A stretch of DNA of 21,074 bases from the NCBI GenBank assembly GCA_022579005.1, contig MU401860.1, positions 1 through 21,074 of the forward strand, written 5' to 3'. Source of the stretch: Poronia punctata. Taxonomy: Eukaryota; Ascomycota; Sordariomycetes; Xylariales; Xylariaceae. The position numbers were made by a program, and so were the translations under genes. Position 1 is the stretch's first letter. Every line of letters starts with the position of its first letter. Below are positions 1 through 9,033 of this stretch, piece after piece. The notes below the pieces were generated by a model. That model was not told where the DNA came from. It made no database searches and saw only the letters and a program-made list of their open reading frames with translations.

Positions 1-109
1 TATTTTCTTTATTTTCTTTATTTTCTTTATTTTCTTTATTTTCTTTATTTTCTTTATTTTCTTTATTTTCTTTATTTTCTTTATTTTCTTTTATTTTCTT
101 TATTTTCTT
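1..109. repeat. 9-bp tandem array (unit TATTTTCTT), open at the left edge
   Basis: Ten perfect head-to-tail copies of TATTTTCTT fill positions 1-90. After one extra T, two further copies follow at 92-100 and 101-109, and a variant with an extra T and a doubled C runs to about 120. The array begins at the first base of the window, so its true length is unknown. The copies are identical although the surrounding DNA is heavily mutated, which suggests that the array expanded or was homogenised late. It does not resemble the common fungal telomere repeat TTAGGG. Confidence 0.93.
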
Positions 110-2422
110 TTATTTTCCTTTATTAATTTAGTTATTATAGCTATATATTTACGTTTACAAATTTTAAAAAATTTAAAAATTTAAAAAAACTGTAGTATTT
201 TTTGTAGTAATTGTAGTATTACTATATACTACAATAGTAATTATTATATATAGTATTAGTATAGGCTATTACTAACTATATATAGTATTAGTATAAGCAA
301 TTACTACATTAGTATTACTAATTTACAGCCCTGCTTATTAACTTAAGCTATTTCCTTAAATAAATAGTTATATAAAATGTATTTTTATTTTTTATAGTTA
401 GAATATTACCCTTTAATAATATACTTTTTTACTTTTTAGCTAATAACTCAAGCTATAATTACTAAAAAAGTTAAATATATTTTTTATAATAATATTTAGC
501 TTTTTTAACTTTATTTAAACTATTTTAATAATATTATTGCTATAAAAGTTATTTTTATTGCTTATAGGTTTTTAAGTTAATTTATGCTTATTTGTTTACT
601 AAAAAATATAAACTATTTATATCTAGTATTAAATAAACATACTAAAGTTAACGTTATTATTAAAATATTAAGCTATAATTTTATATTATAAGCAAGGAGT
701 TAGCTTATTTTAAAACTTTTTATTTTATTTAGCTTATAAAATCTTTTGTTTACTAGCAAGTTATATAAAGCTATTTTTAAAGTTTTAATAGTTAGTTAAG
801 GTTTTTAATTTTAATCTTTAGTATTTAACTTTAATATATTATTCTTAGTTTATATTTTTATATTTACTGTTTAAATAATTTAAAAATTTAAGCTAGTATA
901 TTAATTAATATAAAATAGTTATTTTATAAATATAGTTTTAAACTTTTAGTTACTATACTTTTAAAGTAAGCTTTAATATTAGCTAGTTTAGCTTTATTAT
1001 TAATAAACTAGTTTTTATTAGCTTTAAAGCAATTATATATATATTATAACTATACTTTAAATATAACTTTATTTTTTATTATAATTATAAAAAGTAAAGA
1101 CTTTTATTTTTATAAACTTATAAAGCTATATTATTATAATAATTAAAGTTATAATATTTTATAATAAAAGTTAGCTATAAGCTACTAAGTTTACTACTTA
1201 CTAGTTAATAATAATAATTTAGCTTTTAAAATAACTAAATTTTTATATATTTTTGCTAGCTTTTAAGCTATATAGTTTATAATCTTATTTTAATTTAGTG
1301 CTAACAAAAATATACTTTTACTAAAATTATTGCTTTAATTTTTGATTAATTGCTTTAAGCATTATACTTTAGCTTTAAGCTTTATACCTTTTTTAGTTTA
1401 AAACAAGTTAAAAAGTAAGCTTAATAAACTAAGTTAGCTATAGTTTATTTATTCTCTATTAATAAGCAATATATTAAATTAGCTTAAACCTAATAAGTAA
1501 TTAGCATTAAAGTTCAAATTTTAAACTTTTAAAATATTATATTAAAATAAGTGCTTACTACGTTATTAAATATTTTAATATTTATATCTTTATTAAACTT
1601 AAAAATTCCTTTATATTCATTTTTAGTAAACGCTATAAATAAAAAACTAAGTTTACTTTTTTTAATATATAATTTAATAAAAGTTTTTATTATATTTTTT
1701 TATTTAACTTTTTAATTATAAATATATAGCAAAAGTTGTTTAAAGTACTTTTAATAAAATATTAGTTAAAAACCTAAGCTTGTTTTACTAAGGTTTTAAA
1801 AGCTTTTTTATTTTTTTATTTTTTTAAAGTTATAACTTAAAACTTTAGTAATTATTCTTTTAAAAAATAAAATATTATAATAAATTATTTATAAACTTTT
1901 ATTTATAAGATTTTATTTCTTTTCAAAATAATTTTAGCAAAATTACTATTTAAGTATAGCACTTTAACTAAAGCTTATTATTTTATATACTTTTTATTTT
2001 TAGAGCTATAATCTTAGTTAATATAAGTAGCTAAAATATTACTTTTAGCGGCTTAATTAAATAATACTACTAAGCTAAGGTAATTTAAATTAAATTAAAA
2101 TAGAAAGTTAAAGTAATATACTTTTTAACTTATTTTAATAACTTTTAAATTATTATAACTAAGTTATAAACAAAGCAAGGCTTTTAAAAGTAGTTTAATA
2201 TATTTACAAAAATCTAAAAAAAACCTTTAAAATTTAATAAAGTATATAAACCTATATATGCGCACTATAGTAAAGCTATAGCTGTTTATAAGTGCAAATC
2301 TTAGTATTTACTATTAAAGGAAATAATAGCTATAAGCTACCTTATTAGCTATACTACTATTAACTAATTTATAACTATATTGCTTAATTTTACCTTGTTT
2401 ATAAAGAAATATGTTATAAAAG

Positions 2423-2616
2423 TAGTAAAAGAAACTATAAAGTAGTATAGTAAATTTTATAGATTAATAATAATAAAAAAGGTATTTAGCAAAGCTAGAA
2501 TTAATTACCTTATAATATAAGTAGTTAATTTAACGCGCTAGTGCTTTATTTAATTTATAGATATTTAATCTATATATACAAGGACTTATTCTAGGCCTTT
2601 TATAATACGTTATATT
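2423..2616 (-). repeat. Dispersed repeat copy A (194 bp, inverted partner of copy B)
   Basis: Read on the minus strand, this segment aligns end to end with 19510-19704 on the plus strand. Both copies start with a block containing AACGTATTATA. The last 48 nt (2423-2470 here, 19657-19704 there) match except at two positions, both C/T differences of the kind RIP makes. The middle is more diverged but alignable, for example around GCACTA, and total lengths differ by one base (194 against 195). Homology stops outside these limits. The length, and a TATATATAG stretch in this copy that could be a TATA-like box, would suit a solo LTR or a MITE, but no primer-binding site or target-site duplication was identified, so the class is undecided. 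Confidence 0.8.
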
Positions 2617-2710
2617 AAAAAGCTAGCTTTATAAAGTTTTATTATTTAACTTACTATTTAATTTTTTTATTAATATATTTATATATACTTATACTATATT
2701 ATAAATATAA

Positions 2711-2962
2711 ATTAAATAGTAAAAAAGCAAACAGTTAAGTAATAAAAAAGTAAAAGATTAAGTAGTAAAAAAGTAAATAGTAAAAGGTTAAGTAATAAAA
2801 AGGTAAAAAGTTAACTAGTAAAAAGTTAAATAATAAAAGAGTAAGTAATAAAAAGTTAAATAATATAAAGTTAAGCAATAAAAAAGTAAGTAGTAAAAAG
2901 TTAAGTAATAAAAAGTTAAATAATAAAAAGTTAAGTAGTAAAAAGTTAAATAATAATAAAAA
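2711..2962. repeat. 15-bp AT-rich minisatellite (consensus AAGTTAARTARTAAA)
   Basis: About 16 imperfect tandem copies of a 15-bp unit are present. The last four (from about 2896) are the cleanest and alternate AAGTTAAGTA and AAGTTAAATA types. Most differences between copies are A/G, which fits RIP-type G to A changes on this strand or drift. Because the unit is a multiple of three, the minus strand stays open for 76 codons with a five-residue periodicity of Leu, Phe and Asn. This is a by-product of the repeat and not a gene. Confidence 0.88.
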
Positions 2963-3357
2963 CAAAACAAATTAAAATTAAAATAAATAGGTTTATAAGT
3001 ATTAAAAAGGCTAATATAAAATAAAAAACAAAGCTTTTTAGCTATTATAAATTTTATTATTTTAGTTTTTAAACTAAATATAAAAAAACTAGTTATTTCA
3101 ATAAAGCGTTTATATATATATATATATTATAACTTTTTAAAAGTATTATATAGTATAATATTTATATTATATAAAATATAAACTAAAGGTTTATATTACC
3201 TTTATTAAAATAAATAACATTATAAATATAACATTATAATATAATCTTTAACAATTTTTATAGCTTTAATATATATAAATATATCTAGTAAGAATAAAAT
3301 AGGTAAGAAAATAGGGTTTATTATATACCTCTAACAACCTTATATCGGTTTTATATA

Positions 3358-3385
3358 CAGTCGCTCTAAAAAATAACAACCGGTT
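3358..3385 (+). repeat. Left terminal inverted repeat of the 750-bp element
   Basis: The arm starts CAGTCGCTCT and ends TAACAACCGGTT. Compared with the reverse complement of the right arm it has two A-for-G changes, one deleted base and two C/G differences. It is preceded by TA at 3356-3357. Just outside it (about 3329-3350) and just inside it (about 3384-3397) lie related CTAACAAC strings, which may mean that sub-repeats or a nested insertion are present. Confidence 0.78.
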
Positions 3386-4078
3386 CTAACAACTTATACT
3401 AAAACTCACCTATTTTAAAAATTAATAACCCTTTCTCTTTATAATTAAAAAATTCCTAAAAAATATTTTTAACTAATTTATATTAAAGGCATTTATATAC
3501 TAATAAAACTAGCCTATATACTAAGTATAGCAGTAGCTTATAAGCTTTAAAGTATAGTAAAAATAAAAATTTTAAACTTTAATTTTTAAAGCTTTATATT
3601 ATATTAAATAAAAACGCTAAAAATAAAACCTTAGTAAAGTTATAAACTAGCTTTTAAGGCGGTTTTATATATATTAACGCGTTTATTTTATTTTTATTAA
3701 TTATGTATTTTTTATAAACGCTATTTTTATAAAGATTTAGCTAATAGTTTAAAACCTTATATAAAACCTTTAAAGCCTTTATTATAAGACTTAAATAAAT
3801 AAAACTGTTTATTTACTTTTTAATAGCATTTAAACATTTTTTAATAATTTTTGTTTTATTGTTTATATTTTCTTTTATTTTATTTAAAATTATATATTAA
3901 ATTATTTAAAAAAAATCTAAACGCTAATAAAATAATAATAACAGCATAGAAAATTAAGATAAAATATGCTACTAATTGCTTAACCTTTAAAGTACATAAA
4001 ACTATATTTTTTATATTTTATACTTTAGTATACGTAGCGTAGTGCAAGGCTTTCTAAGGTAGAAAAGCTGTAAAAAAA

Positions 4079-4107
4079 AACCGGTTGTTACTTTTCGAGA
4101 CCCACTG
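4079..4107 (-). repeat. Right terminal inverted repeat of the 750-bp element
   Basis: Read on the minus strand, it begins CAGTGGGTCTCG and ends TAACAACCGGTT. It is followed on the plus strand by TA at 4108-4109. This arm is the first GC-balanced sequence met when coming from the left, so the compositional border of the gene island coincides with the end of the element. Confidence 0.78.
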
Positions 4108-4109
4108 TA

Positions 4110-4348
4110 CCTAGCGCACATTAGGTACATAGGCACCTAGGTACAGTAGGTACATCAGGTACTTGCAAGTATACGTACAAGTCCACGTTGTACAGAAGTG
4201 GACTCCTGGGCTACAAGTAACCCCAACCGAACATGTTCCTAATGTAAATTCTCCATCCTGTTTTCCCTTCTGACTCCGAGAAGGTCGGAATGCTTTGTTT
4301 CAACCCGGGTATCATTGATTCAGTCGGTAATATTCTATAGGAGGTGTG
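4110..4348 (+). promoter_or_regulatory. Upstream region of ATP25 with repeated AGGTAC motifs and inverted repeats
   Basis: Only 239 bp separate the mariner-like element from the ATP25 start codon, so the proximal promoter and 5' leader must lie here or reach into the AT-rich block. AGGTAC occurs four times (4123, 4139, 4148 and 4157). An inverted repeat AGTCCAC/GTGGACT with an 11-nt spacer lies at 4180-4204, and a perfect 10-bp palindrome GAACATGTTC at 4229-4238. A pyrimidine-rich stretch at about 4249-4275 is typical of fungal leaders. No clear TATA box is seen. None of these motifs is assigned to a known regulator. Confidence 0.45.
4123..4162 (+). repeat. Four short direct repeats of AGGTAC
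   Basis: AGGTAC begins at 4123, 4139, 4148 and 4157; the last three are spaced exactly 9 bp apart. The cluster starts 14 bp inside the island from the TA that flanks the mariner-like element. It may be a transcription-factor site cluster or a small low-complexity array; the sequence alone does not decide. Confidence 0.6.
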
Positions 4349-6433
4349 ATGACGGCAATCCGCTCAACCCTATCGAAAGAGGGCTGCTCGCATTGCCGCG
4401 CAGCCGTGCTAAGCCTGTTTGCCAAAAGTCATTTGCAATATGCGTCCGTTGTACGATCTCTACCCAGTATCCGGCATCGGGTTGTCAGCCCTGTTCCTGT
4501 GCGGCTCTTCTCGTCCGTCTTGAAGCCAAGTAATTCGATATCCGAAACTGGACAGGGTCAAGACACGCCTCTATCGGGCAAACATCCACAAGACCACAAT
4601 GAAACCGTTGTCACAGAGTCGACCTCCGACGTACCTTGGTATCTGCAGGTCGAACCTCCTGCGCAAGTCGCTCCAATGGAACCCGCACCGTTGCCGGAAA
4701 TCCCTCCGGATGCGCCTCCTTTCATCGGTTCTCTTCTGACCTATATCTCGGAAGATATGGGCTTAGATGCGTTAACCTTGCTGGACCTGCGGAAACTTGA
4801 ACCCCCTCCTGCCCTTGGACCCAATCTCTTCATGCTATTCGGCACAGCACGCAGCGAACGTCATTTAAATGTATCAGCAGGCCGTCTAGTGCGATGGCTA
4901 CGTGCCAAACACAAAATCCATGCCGACGCAGATGGCCTGCTTGGCCCCAATGAACGCAAGACGAAACTACGTCGGCAGGTGAGACGCGCTAAGCTACTAG
5001 GGACGATGGGCACCGACGAAGGCGACGACGGCATTCGAACAGGGTGGGTATGTGTGAATCTAGGCACGGTAGATCAAGGTGGCCCTGAGTCAGCTGTCAT
5101 TGCAGAGGACGGTCGGGTGTCAGGCTTTGGCGTATCCCGATCTGGCTGCACCATTGTCGTCCAGGTTATGACAGCGTCGCGCAGGGCAGAAATGGAGCTA
5201 GAGACCCTTTGGACGGGTGCTTTGGAGCGTTCCACCCCGCCTCCCGCGCTGGCTGCACCTGAAGAGGAAGCAGAACGCCCGAGAACCGGTAGGCAGCGAA
5301 GGAGCAATTTGCACTCGGTAGAAGAGACCATGCTCGCCAATCTGCATAGGCCATCCGCCTTACCAGACGCCAGGAGTAAGAAGGCTTTAGGGGTATCACG
5401 GCCGAACCAAGCTCGCTCCTACACTACCGAACAACGACCAACGGATCCGATTGCCAATGTTGATACTCTCGATACAGCGCTCCACCGTCTTGTCTCTTGC
5501 GATGCTCACCAGAAGCAGCGCCTTCTTGGGTTATTGAAGGCCCATCTGAACGGAATGGATCCGCAAGCGGCCCACGCCCTGTTCAGGGTAGAGAGTTTCG
5601 TTAATCAATTACCGGCATTCTTTGAATTAATGGAGCTCGCGATGCAAACTCTCCCTCCCACTCACACGTGGGTTGACCGCCTAGCAGTCTACTACAAATT
5701 GAGTGTCTTGGACATTGTGGAACCTTCACAATTGTTGCCCAATGTGCGAGCGCTCATAGAGGATTTACGCCTGTATGGGATTCAAGCCACTAGGGATCAA
5801 TATCTCCATCTTATATCCTGTATATTATATTCGACTTCGACTCACGGACGATGGGACATGGGTTTTGAACTCGCTTTCCATGTAATCAAGACAATGGATC
5901 AGCGAGGCCAGAACATCATGGCCAATGACGTGATAGTGACCATAATCGAGGGGGTTTCCCGGACCAGCCATGACGGGTCCAAGAACGACCTTGTGGGCAA
6001 GGATTTTACACAATTGCTGTTTCGACAACGGGTCCCTTACATGGGTGAGAAACTATTGATGCGGCTTATTACTGTGCACGCCAACCGAAATCATTGGGAC
6101 GACGTTTGGTCAGCATGGAGTATTCCTCCGAGGTACCTGAAACCGCGATCTGCTCACTTGTACTCTCATATGTTCAAGACGGCGGTCGCTTCTGGTTCTT
6201 CGGCGATATGCACCATGGTAATCCGTCGCTGCCTACCAGAAATGCTTAGCGAAAAGCCATGCGTGTCGCTACGCGGTGATATGCAAGCCCTGGTTTTGAA
6301 GTGCATCCGAGTTGCAGATCCTGCCGCCCTGCTTTACGCTAGGAAAGTAGCAAATAGTCCTGACAGCCGATGGAAATGGGGTGTCAACAGCGAGATGGTC
6401 AATGTAATCCGGATGATGAAGTCAGCCAGCTGA
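4349..6433 (+). CDS. ATP25: ATP25: mitochondrial RsfS-like / ATP synthase biogenesis protein
   Basis: This is an intron-less gene for a 694-residue protein of the fungal ATP25 family. An in-frame TAA lies at 4328-4330 and the first ATG is at 4349; the GTG two codons' width upstream (4346) is not a credible eukaryotic start. The N-terminus (1-60) is rich in Arg, Ser and hydrophobic residues and has RLFSS at 52-56, a typical matrix-targeting presequence. VPWYLQVEPP at 95-104 leads into an RsfS/Iojap-like domain (about 126-285) with GTARSERHLNVSA (165-177), ADGLLGPNE (194-202) and GWVCVNLGT (232-240). A charged linker (about 286-365) precedes the helical C-terminal domain (about 370-675). Known for the yeast protein: the precursor is cut in two, the N-part associates with the mitochondrial large ribosomal subunit, and the C-part stabilises ATP9 (OLI1) mRNA and supports assembly of the Atp9 ring. 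The length is normal for filamentous fungi and the frame is intact. Convergent with PPX1. Confidence 0.95.
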   Translation: MTAIRSTLSKEGCSHCRAAVLSLFAKSHLQYASVVRSLPSIRHRVVSPVPVRLFSSVLKPSNSISETGQGQDTPLSGKHPQDHNETVVTESTSDVPWYLQVEPPAQVAPMEPAPLPEIPPDAPPFIGSLLTYISEDMGLDALTLLDLRKLEPPPALGPNLFMLFGTARSERHLNVSAGRLVRWLRAKHKIHADADGLLGPNERKTKLRRQVRRAKLLGTMGTDEGDDGIRTGWVCVNLGTVDQGGPESAVIAEDGRVSGFGVSRSGCTIVVQVMTASRRAEMELETLWTGALERSTPPPALAAPEEEAERPRTGRQRRSNLHSVEETMLANLHRPSALPDARSKKALGVSRPNQARSYTTEQRPTDPIANVDTLDTALHRLVSCDAHQKQRLLGLLKAHLNGMDPQAAHALFRVESFVNQLPAFFELMELAMQTLPPTHTWVDRLAVYYKLSVLDIVEPSQLLPNVRALIEDLRLYGIQATRDQYLHLISCILYSTSTHGRWDMGFELAFHVIKTMDQRGQNIMANDVIVTIIEGVSRTSHDGSKNDLVGKDFTQLLFRQRVPYMGEKLLMRLITVHANRNHWDDVWSAWSIPPRYLKPRSAHLYSHMFKTAVASGSSAICTMVIRRCLPEMLSEKPCVSLRGDMQALVLKCIRVADPAALLYARKVANSPDSRWKWGVNSEMVNVIRMMKSAS

Positions 6434-7418
6434 ATTATGTTGTTGACCTTGACTGGCTATGAGCATTACCGCTATCTACATCAAAGGCCCCGATGTAGGG
6501 AGTGTCACATATACTGCGAGAGAGCGTTTGTATCATCTGTGTTCGTTTAAAATAGTTGCCAGCACTAAAGTTGGACAGGACCGAAGCACTTTGTCATTAA
6601 AAGTATCAACTACTTGCCCTGGTACCCTCTTGGGGGCCACCTCGATACTGGTCTTCCGGGCGTGCGTAGAAGGCTGGGGTACCGTCTCGCCTCCGCGCCA
6701 GTCGCCTGGGTAGCCCATTTGGCCAACTTCATATCCTAGACTAGTACATAGTACTACCTACCTCCAATGCCGATAACATTCCTCTGGCTCTTTCCTTCCT
6801 TCGGCAGGATGTGATACTTAACGTTGAAAGTAAAATCATTACCAAGACGACTTAGAATATGGTGATCGCTTTGCAAACTGCCCATTCTATTTATGGTCCG
6901 GCGACACTGACAGCCAGACCAGTAGCATGTCTAAATACGTACAATAGCCCCCGGTTATTGGCAGGTGCTATAGTAGGTATACGACCATAACAACCAACTA
7001 CTTGTCGTATAGCACTATTACCAGTCCTAACCACTTGATTGAACCCTTGCGACTAAGGCATAGTCTTAATGTGCTAGAGAATGGCAGGCAATCCTGCAGA
7101 TGTGGAATGGCACAGCTAGTAAACCACCTACTCAGATTTTAACAGTACGAGCAGTATATTATGTTTTAGTTACTACGGGCTGCGTGGCACGACACAGCAA
7201 TTGCCGCTGCTGCAAGGCTCTCTTCTTCAGGCAAATATTTATAGGCGGGCCCCTATTCAAACCTAGCTGGCCCGAAACGCTATCAGCCGGGTATAGCTGC
7301 GTGTGCCTGTCCTTACGTCTACCGAGGCCAGTAGTTACCTAGTGTGGCGTATCTGCTGCCTTCCCTTCTGTGAGCGCTCATAGTCCGAGCCGTAAATCCA
7401 CTCAAGTCTTTCGCGGAC
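6434..7418. other. Intergenic region between convergent genes; no gene seen
   Basis: These 985 bp of intermediate base composition separate the stop codons of ATP25 (+) and PPX1 (-). They should hold both 3' UTRs and polyadenylation sites, though no canonical AATAAA stands out. Short open frames (6459-6713, 6533-6718 on the minus strand, 7100-7342) show no recognisable motif and no homology I know. A small imperfect inverted repeat lies at about 6965-7015 (GTGCTATA and ATACGAC on the left against GTCGTATAGCAC on the right). No tRNA fold was found. Confidence 0.7.
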
Positions 7419-9033
7419 CTAAACCGCCTTGAGCGCATCGCGGAGCATGGGTGCAATCTGCTTTCGGCTGTATTCCAGGGCACTTTGGTGCCAACAGCGT
7501 CTCCAGTCAGTCAGTTCTCTTACCCGGTTCTCACCTTTGACTGTATCTAACCTGCCGGATTCCCAGACGTCTAGTGCCAGTTTCTCCTTGTTCGATTCCT
7601 CAAACAGCTTCGCAGCCCTAACACCCTTCTCTGTACGAGCCCAGACCAGCAGCTCCCTGTTGAAGCGGCCGCCATTGTCAACGAATGTCGTCAACACCAC
7701 GACCAAGTCCATTTTATGCCTGCCCATCTCATCAGCCTCGACGAGACCATCTTTTTCCAAACCCCAGCTTTCAAGCCGAGAGAGGAAGGCGGCAGTGTCG
7801 CCCTTCGACTTCTCTTCGACGAGGTATCTAAACCCTTGCGGTACTGAGGACGTGCCGAGGCGTAGATAGCCGACATTCCACTCTTTGTAGTCCTTGCGGA
7901 AAACATCACGAAATGACATATCAGCAATGTCTTCCTTGAGCACCGAGAGTCGGTTGAAAAACGATGTCCGATCGTAAGGTTGCAGTTCCGCTGTCTTGTC
8001 TGCACCAGCAACGCGCGCGCCCCCCCCTAGAGCTTCCCAGTGAGTTCTGATTTTGGACTCTGCAATTTCCACGGCCCGCCTATCATGCGCTGTCGTCTTG
8101 TTGATGTCGCCCAGATTTGCTGTGTCAATAAGTATGGGGCCAAGGGCAAGGTGCGCAAGCTGGGCATCTATCTTCATGGCTTCCCCCCACTCTCGATCTC
8201 CACTGAAACCTGGATACCGACTAGCCGAACTAGCCGAACATAGCCTGTCCCAGATATGGGCGCAATGCTCGAGAACCAGACTAGCGCAGCTCCCGCTCTT
8301 CTCGATTACGCGAATCTCGGCATCATAGGACAGAACCCCTTCGTCGGCATGATGGTCAACGCAACCGACAACACGGGACGCGAATGCGTTGGCCAGGGCG
8401 CCTGTCATCGCGTTATGATCCACCAGTAACCAGCGGGTGTCTTCGGGCCGGAGCTTTTTGCAGTCACTACAGCATGCCCTTTCGTGGAGAGCCAACGCAG
8501 CATCATGAGGGAGAACGTCTTCGAGCGTGAACACGTCTTCGGGCCCGCATCCCGCATCCCGCAGCACCGCGAGAAACTCGGGACGGAGCGAAAGGTCGGC
8601 GCGAAGCAAAGGGCACACTGGTATGTGTAAAGCGGTGACGCGCTGCTCTCTGGTTTTGCTTCCATTGCTACGACCGGCGTACGTATGGAAGTAGGCCAGC
8701 AGCAGAGCAGAACAGAGAGAATCAAGGTCTATGGCATTGCTTCATTAGTGCTGGGATCCGCGGGGAATTTGGTCTGGTTTCGCGGGATTGCATGTAGGGC
8801 TCGTTTTCCAGATTCTTAAAGCTGCTGCAAGTCCCAATACGGGGGTCTGTAGAAAGGGGAGGCGCGGGGCCTGCAAATAACGTTTTCACGTCCAAATGGC
8901 TGTTTAGGCTACACATACCGGCGGACTCATTACCAACAATAAAATTCAAAGGTAGAAGGCGGTTTGAACGCCCGGTCGTAAGGGCGGCTCGTGCCTTTGC
9001 AAGGAAGGATTTAATCGAGGTTCTATGGGTCAT
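7419..9033 (-). CDS. PPX1: PPX1: DHH/DHHA2 exopolyphosphatase, two exons (9033-8919, 8728-7419)
   Basis: The gene encodes a 474-residue exopolyphosphatase that removes terminal phosphates from inorganic polyphosphate. Exon 1 (8919-9033) gives residues 1-38 plus one base; exon 2 (7419-8728) gives the rest. Joining them restores the DHH-family motif I GNESADLDSL (34-43, DxD at D39/D41). Further metal-site motifs follow: VDHN (141-144, D142), VDHH (162-165), SGSCASL (183-189) and LIDTANL (239-245, D241). A DHHA2 domain (about 290-462) starts near YDRTSFFNRL and ends with the family-typical SRKQIAPML (459-467). All expected catalytic aspartates and histidines are present. It is somewhat longer than the yeast enzyme (397 aa), with extra residues around 61-66 and in a Ser/Ala-rich linker near 203-215. 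No presequence is obvious, so a cytosolic place is likely; the yeast enzyme is also reported in mitochondria. Starting at the GTG at 8618 would lose motif I and is rejected. Its promoter falls in AT-rich DNA. Confidence 0.94.
8729..8918 (-). other. Spliceosomal intron of PPX1 (190 nt, phase 1)
   Basis: The donor is GTATGT (8918-8913) and the acceptor ends CATAG (8733-8729). A branch-point-like CACTAAT lies about 15 nt before the acceptor. The intron interrupts the codon of D39 after its first base, between ESA and LDSL of catalytic motif I. Reading through instead gives GMCSL and a stop (TGA) shortly after the acceptor. At 190 nt it is longer than most introns of filamentous ascomycetes. Restoration of a near-invariant motif makes the junction firm. 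Confidence 0.92.

Larger units (their letters stand above)
3358..4107. mobile_element. TIR-bounded 750-bp element, Tc1/mariner-like, RIP-degraded
   Basis: A left arm (3358-3385) and a right arm (4079-4107) form an inverted repeat. Both begin CAGT at the outer edge and share the inner 12-mer TAACAACCGGTT; about 24 of 29 aligned positions match. Each end is flanked by TA (3356-3357 and 4108-4109), the target duplication of Tc1/mariner-type elements, whose termini commonly read TA-CAGT. The interior is AT-rich with no open frame, so this is a non-autonomous or internally deleted copy. The right arm keeps CpG and CpC steps that the left arm has lost. Inference: the element was RIP-mutated, with mutation fading at the edge facing the gene island. 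The subfamily cannot be named. Confidence 0.75.
1..4109. other. Left AT-rich, gene-free block with a RIP-type signature
   Basis: This block has very low GC, TpA steps everywhere, stop codons in all frames and no open frame that looks like a protein. Remaining C residues are mostly followed by T, and CpG and CpC are rare. Established knowledge: RIP in Pezizomycotina mutates C to T, preferentially at CpA, in duplicated DNA, and leaves TpA-rich relics of transposons. The apparent 76-residue frame at 2735-2965 on the minus strand comes only from a 15-bp minisatellite. Apart from the separately listed repeats and the TIR-bounded element, no domain remnant can be read by eye. Confidence 0.9.

Noticed and set aside
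1..2962. CRISPR array or telomere from the tandem repeats.
   Set aside because: The units are 9 and 15 bp without spacers and do not match a telomere repeat; the window is eukaryotic.
2735..2965. 76-residue Leu/Phe-rich open frame on the minus strand that looks like a membrane peptide.
   Set aside because: It is a direct product of the 15-bp minisatellite, whose length is a multiple of three; it has no domain and no plausible gene context.
4346..4348. GTG as start of ATP25.
   Set aside because: Eukaryotic nuclear genes start at ATG as a rule; the ATG at 4349 is in frame and first after an upstream stop.
6960..7060. Possible tRNA or tRNA-derived SINE on the minus strand, from a B-box-like GGTTCAATC and an A-box-like TGGTTAGGACTGG.
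   Set aside because: The T-stem cannot pair around the B-box, and the A-box-like string lies downstream of it, the wrong order for a tRNA gene.
6459..7342. Small open frames in the intergenic region (6459-6713, 6533-6718 minus, 7100-7342).
   Set aside because: They have no recognised motif, no splice-extended partner and composition typical of untranslated DNA; frames of this length occur by chance.
8722..9033. Separate 103-residue gene upstream of PPX1 on the minus strand.
   Set aside because: Its first 38 residues are exon 1 of PPX1 and the rest is intron read-through; a GTATGT donor and CATAG acceptor join it to the main frame and restore motif I.
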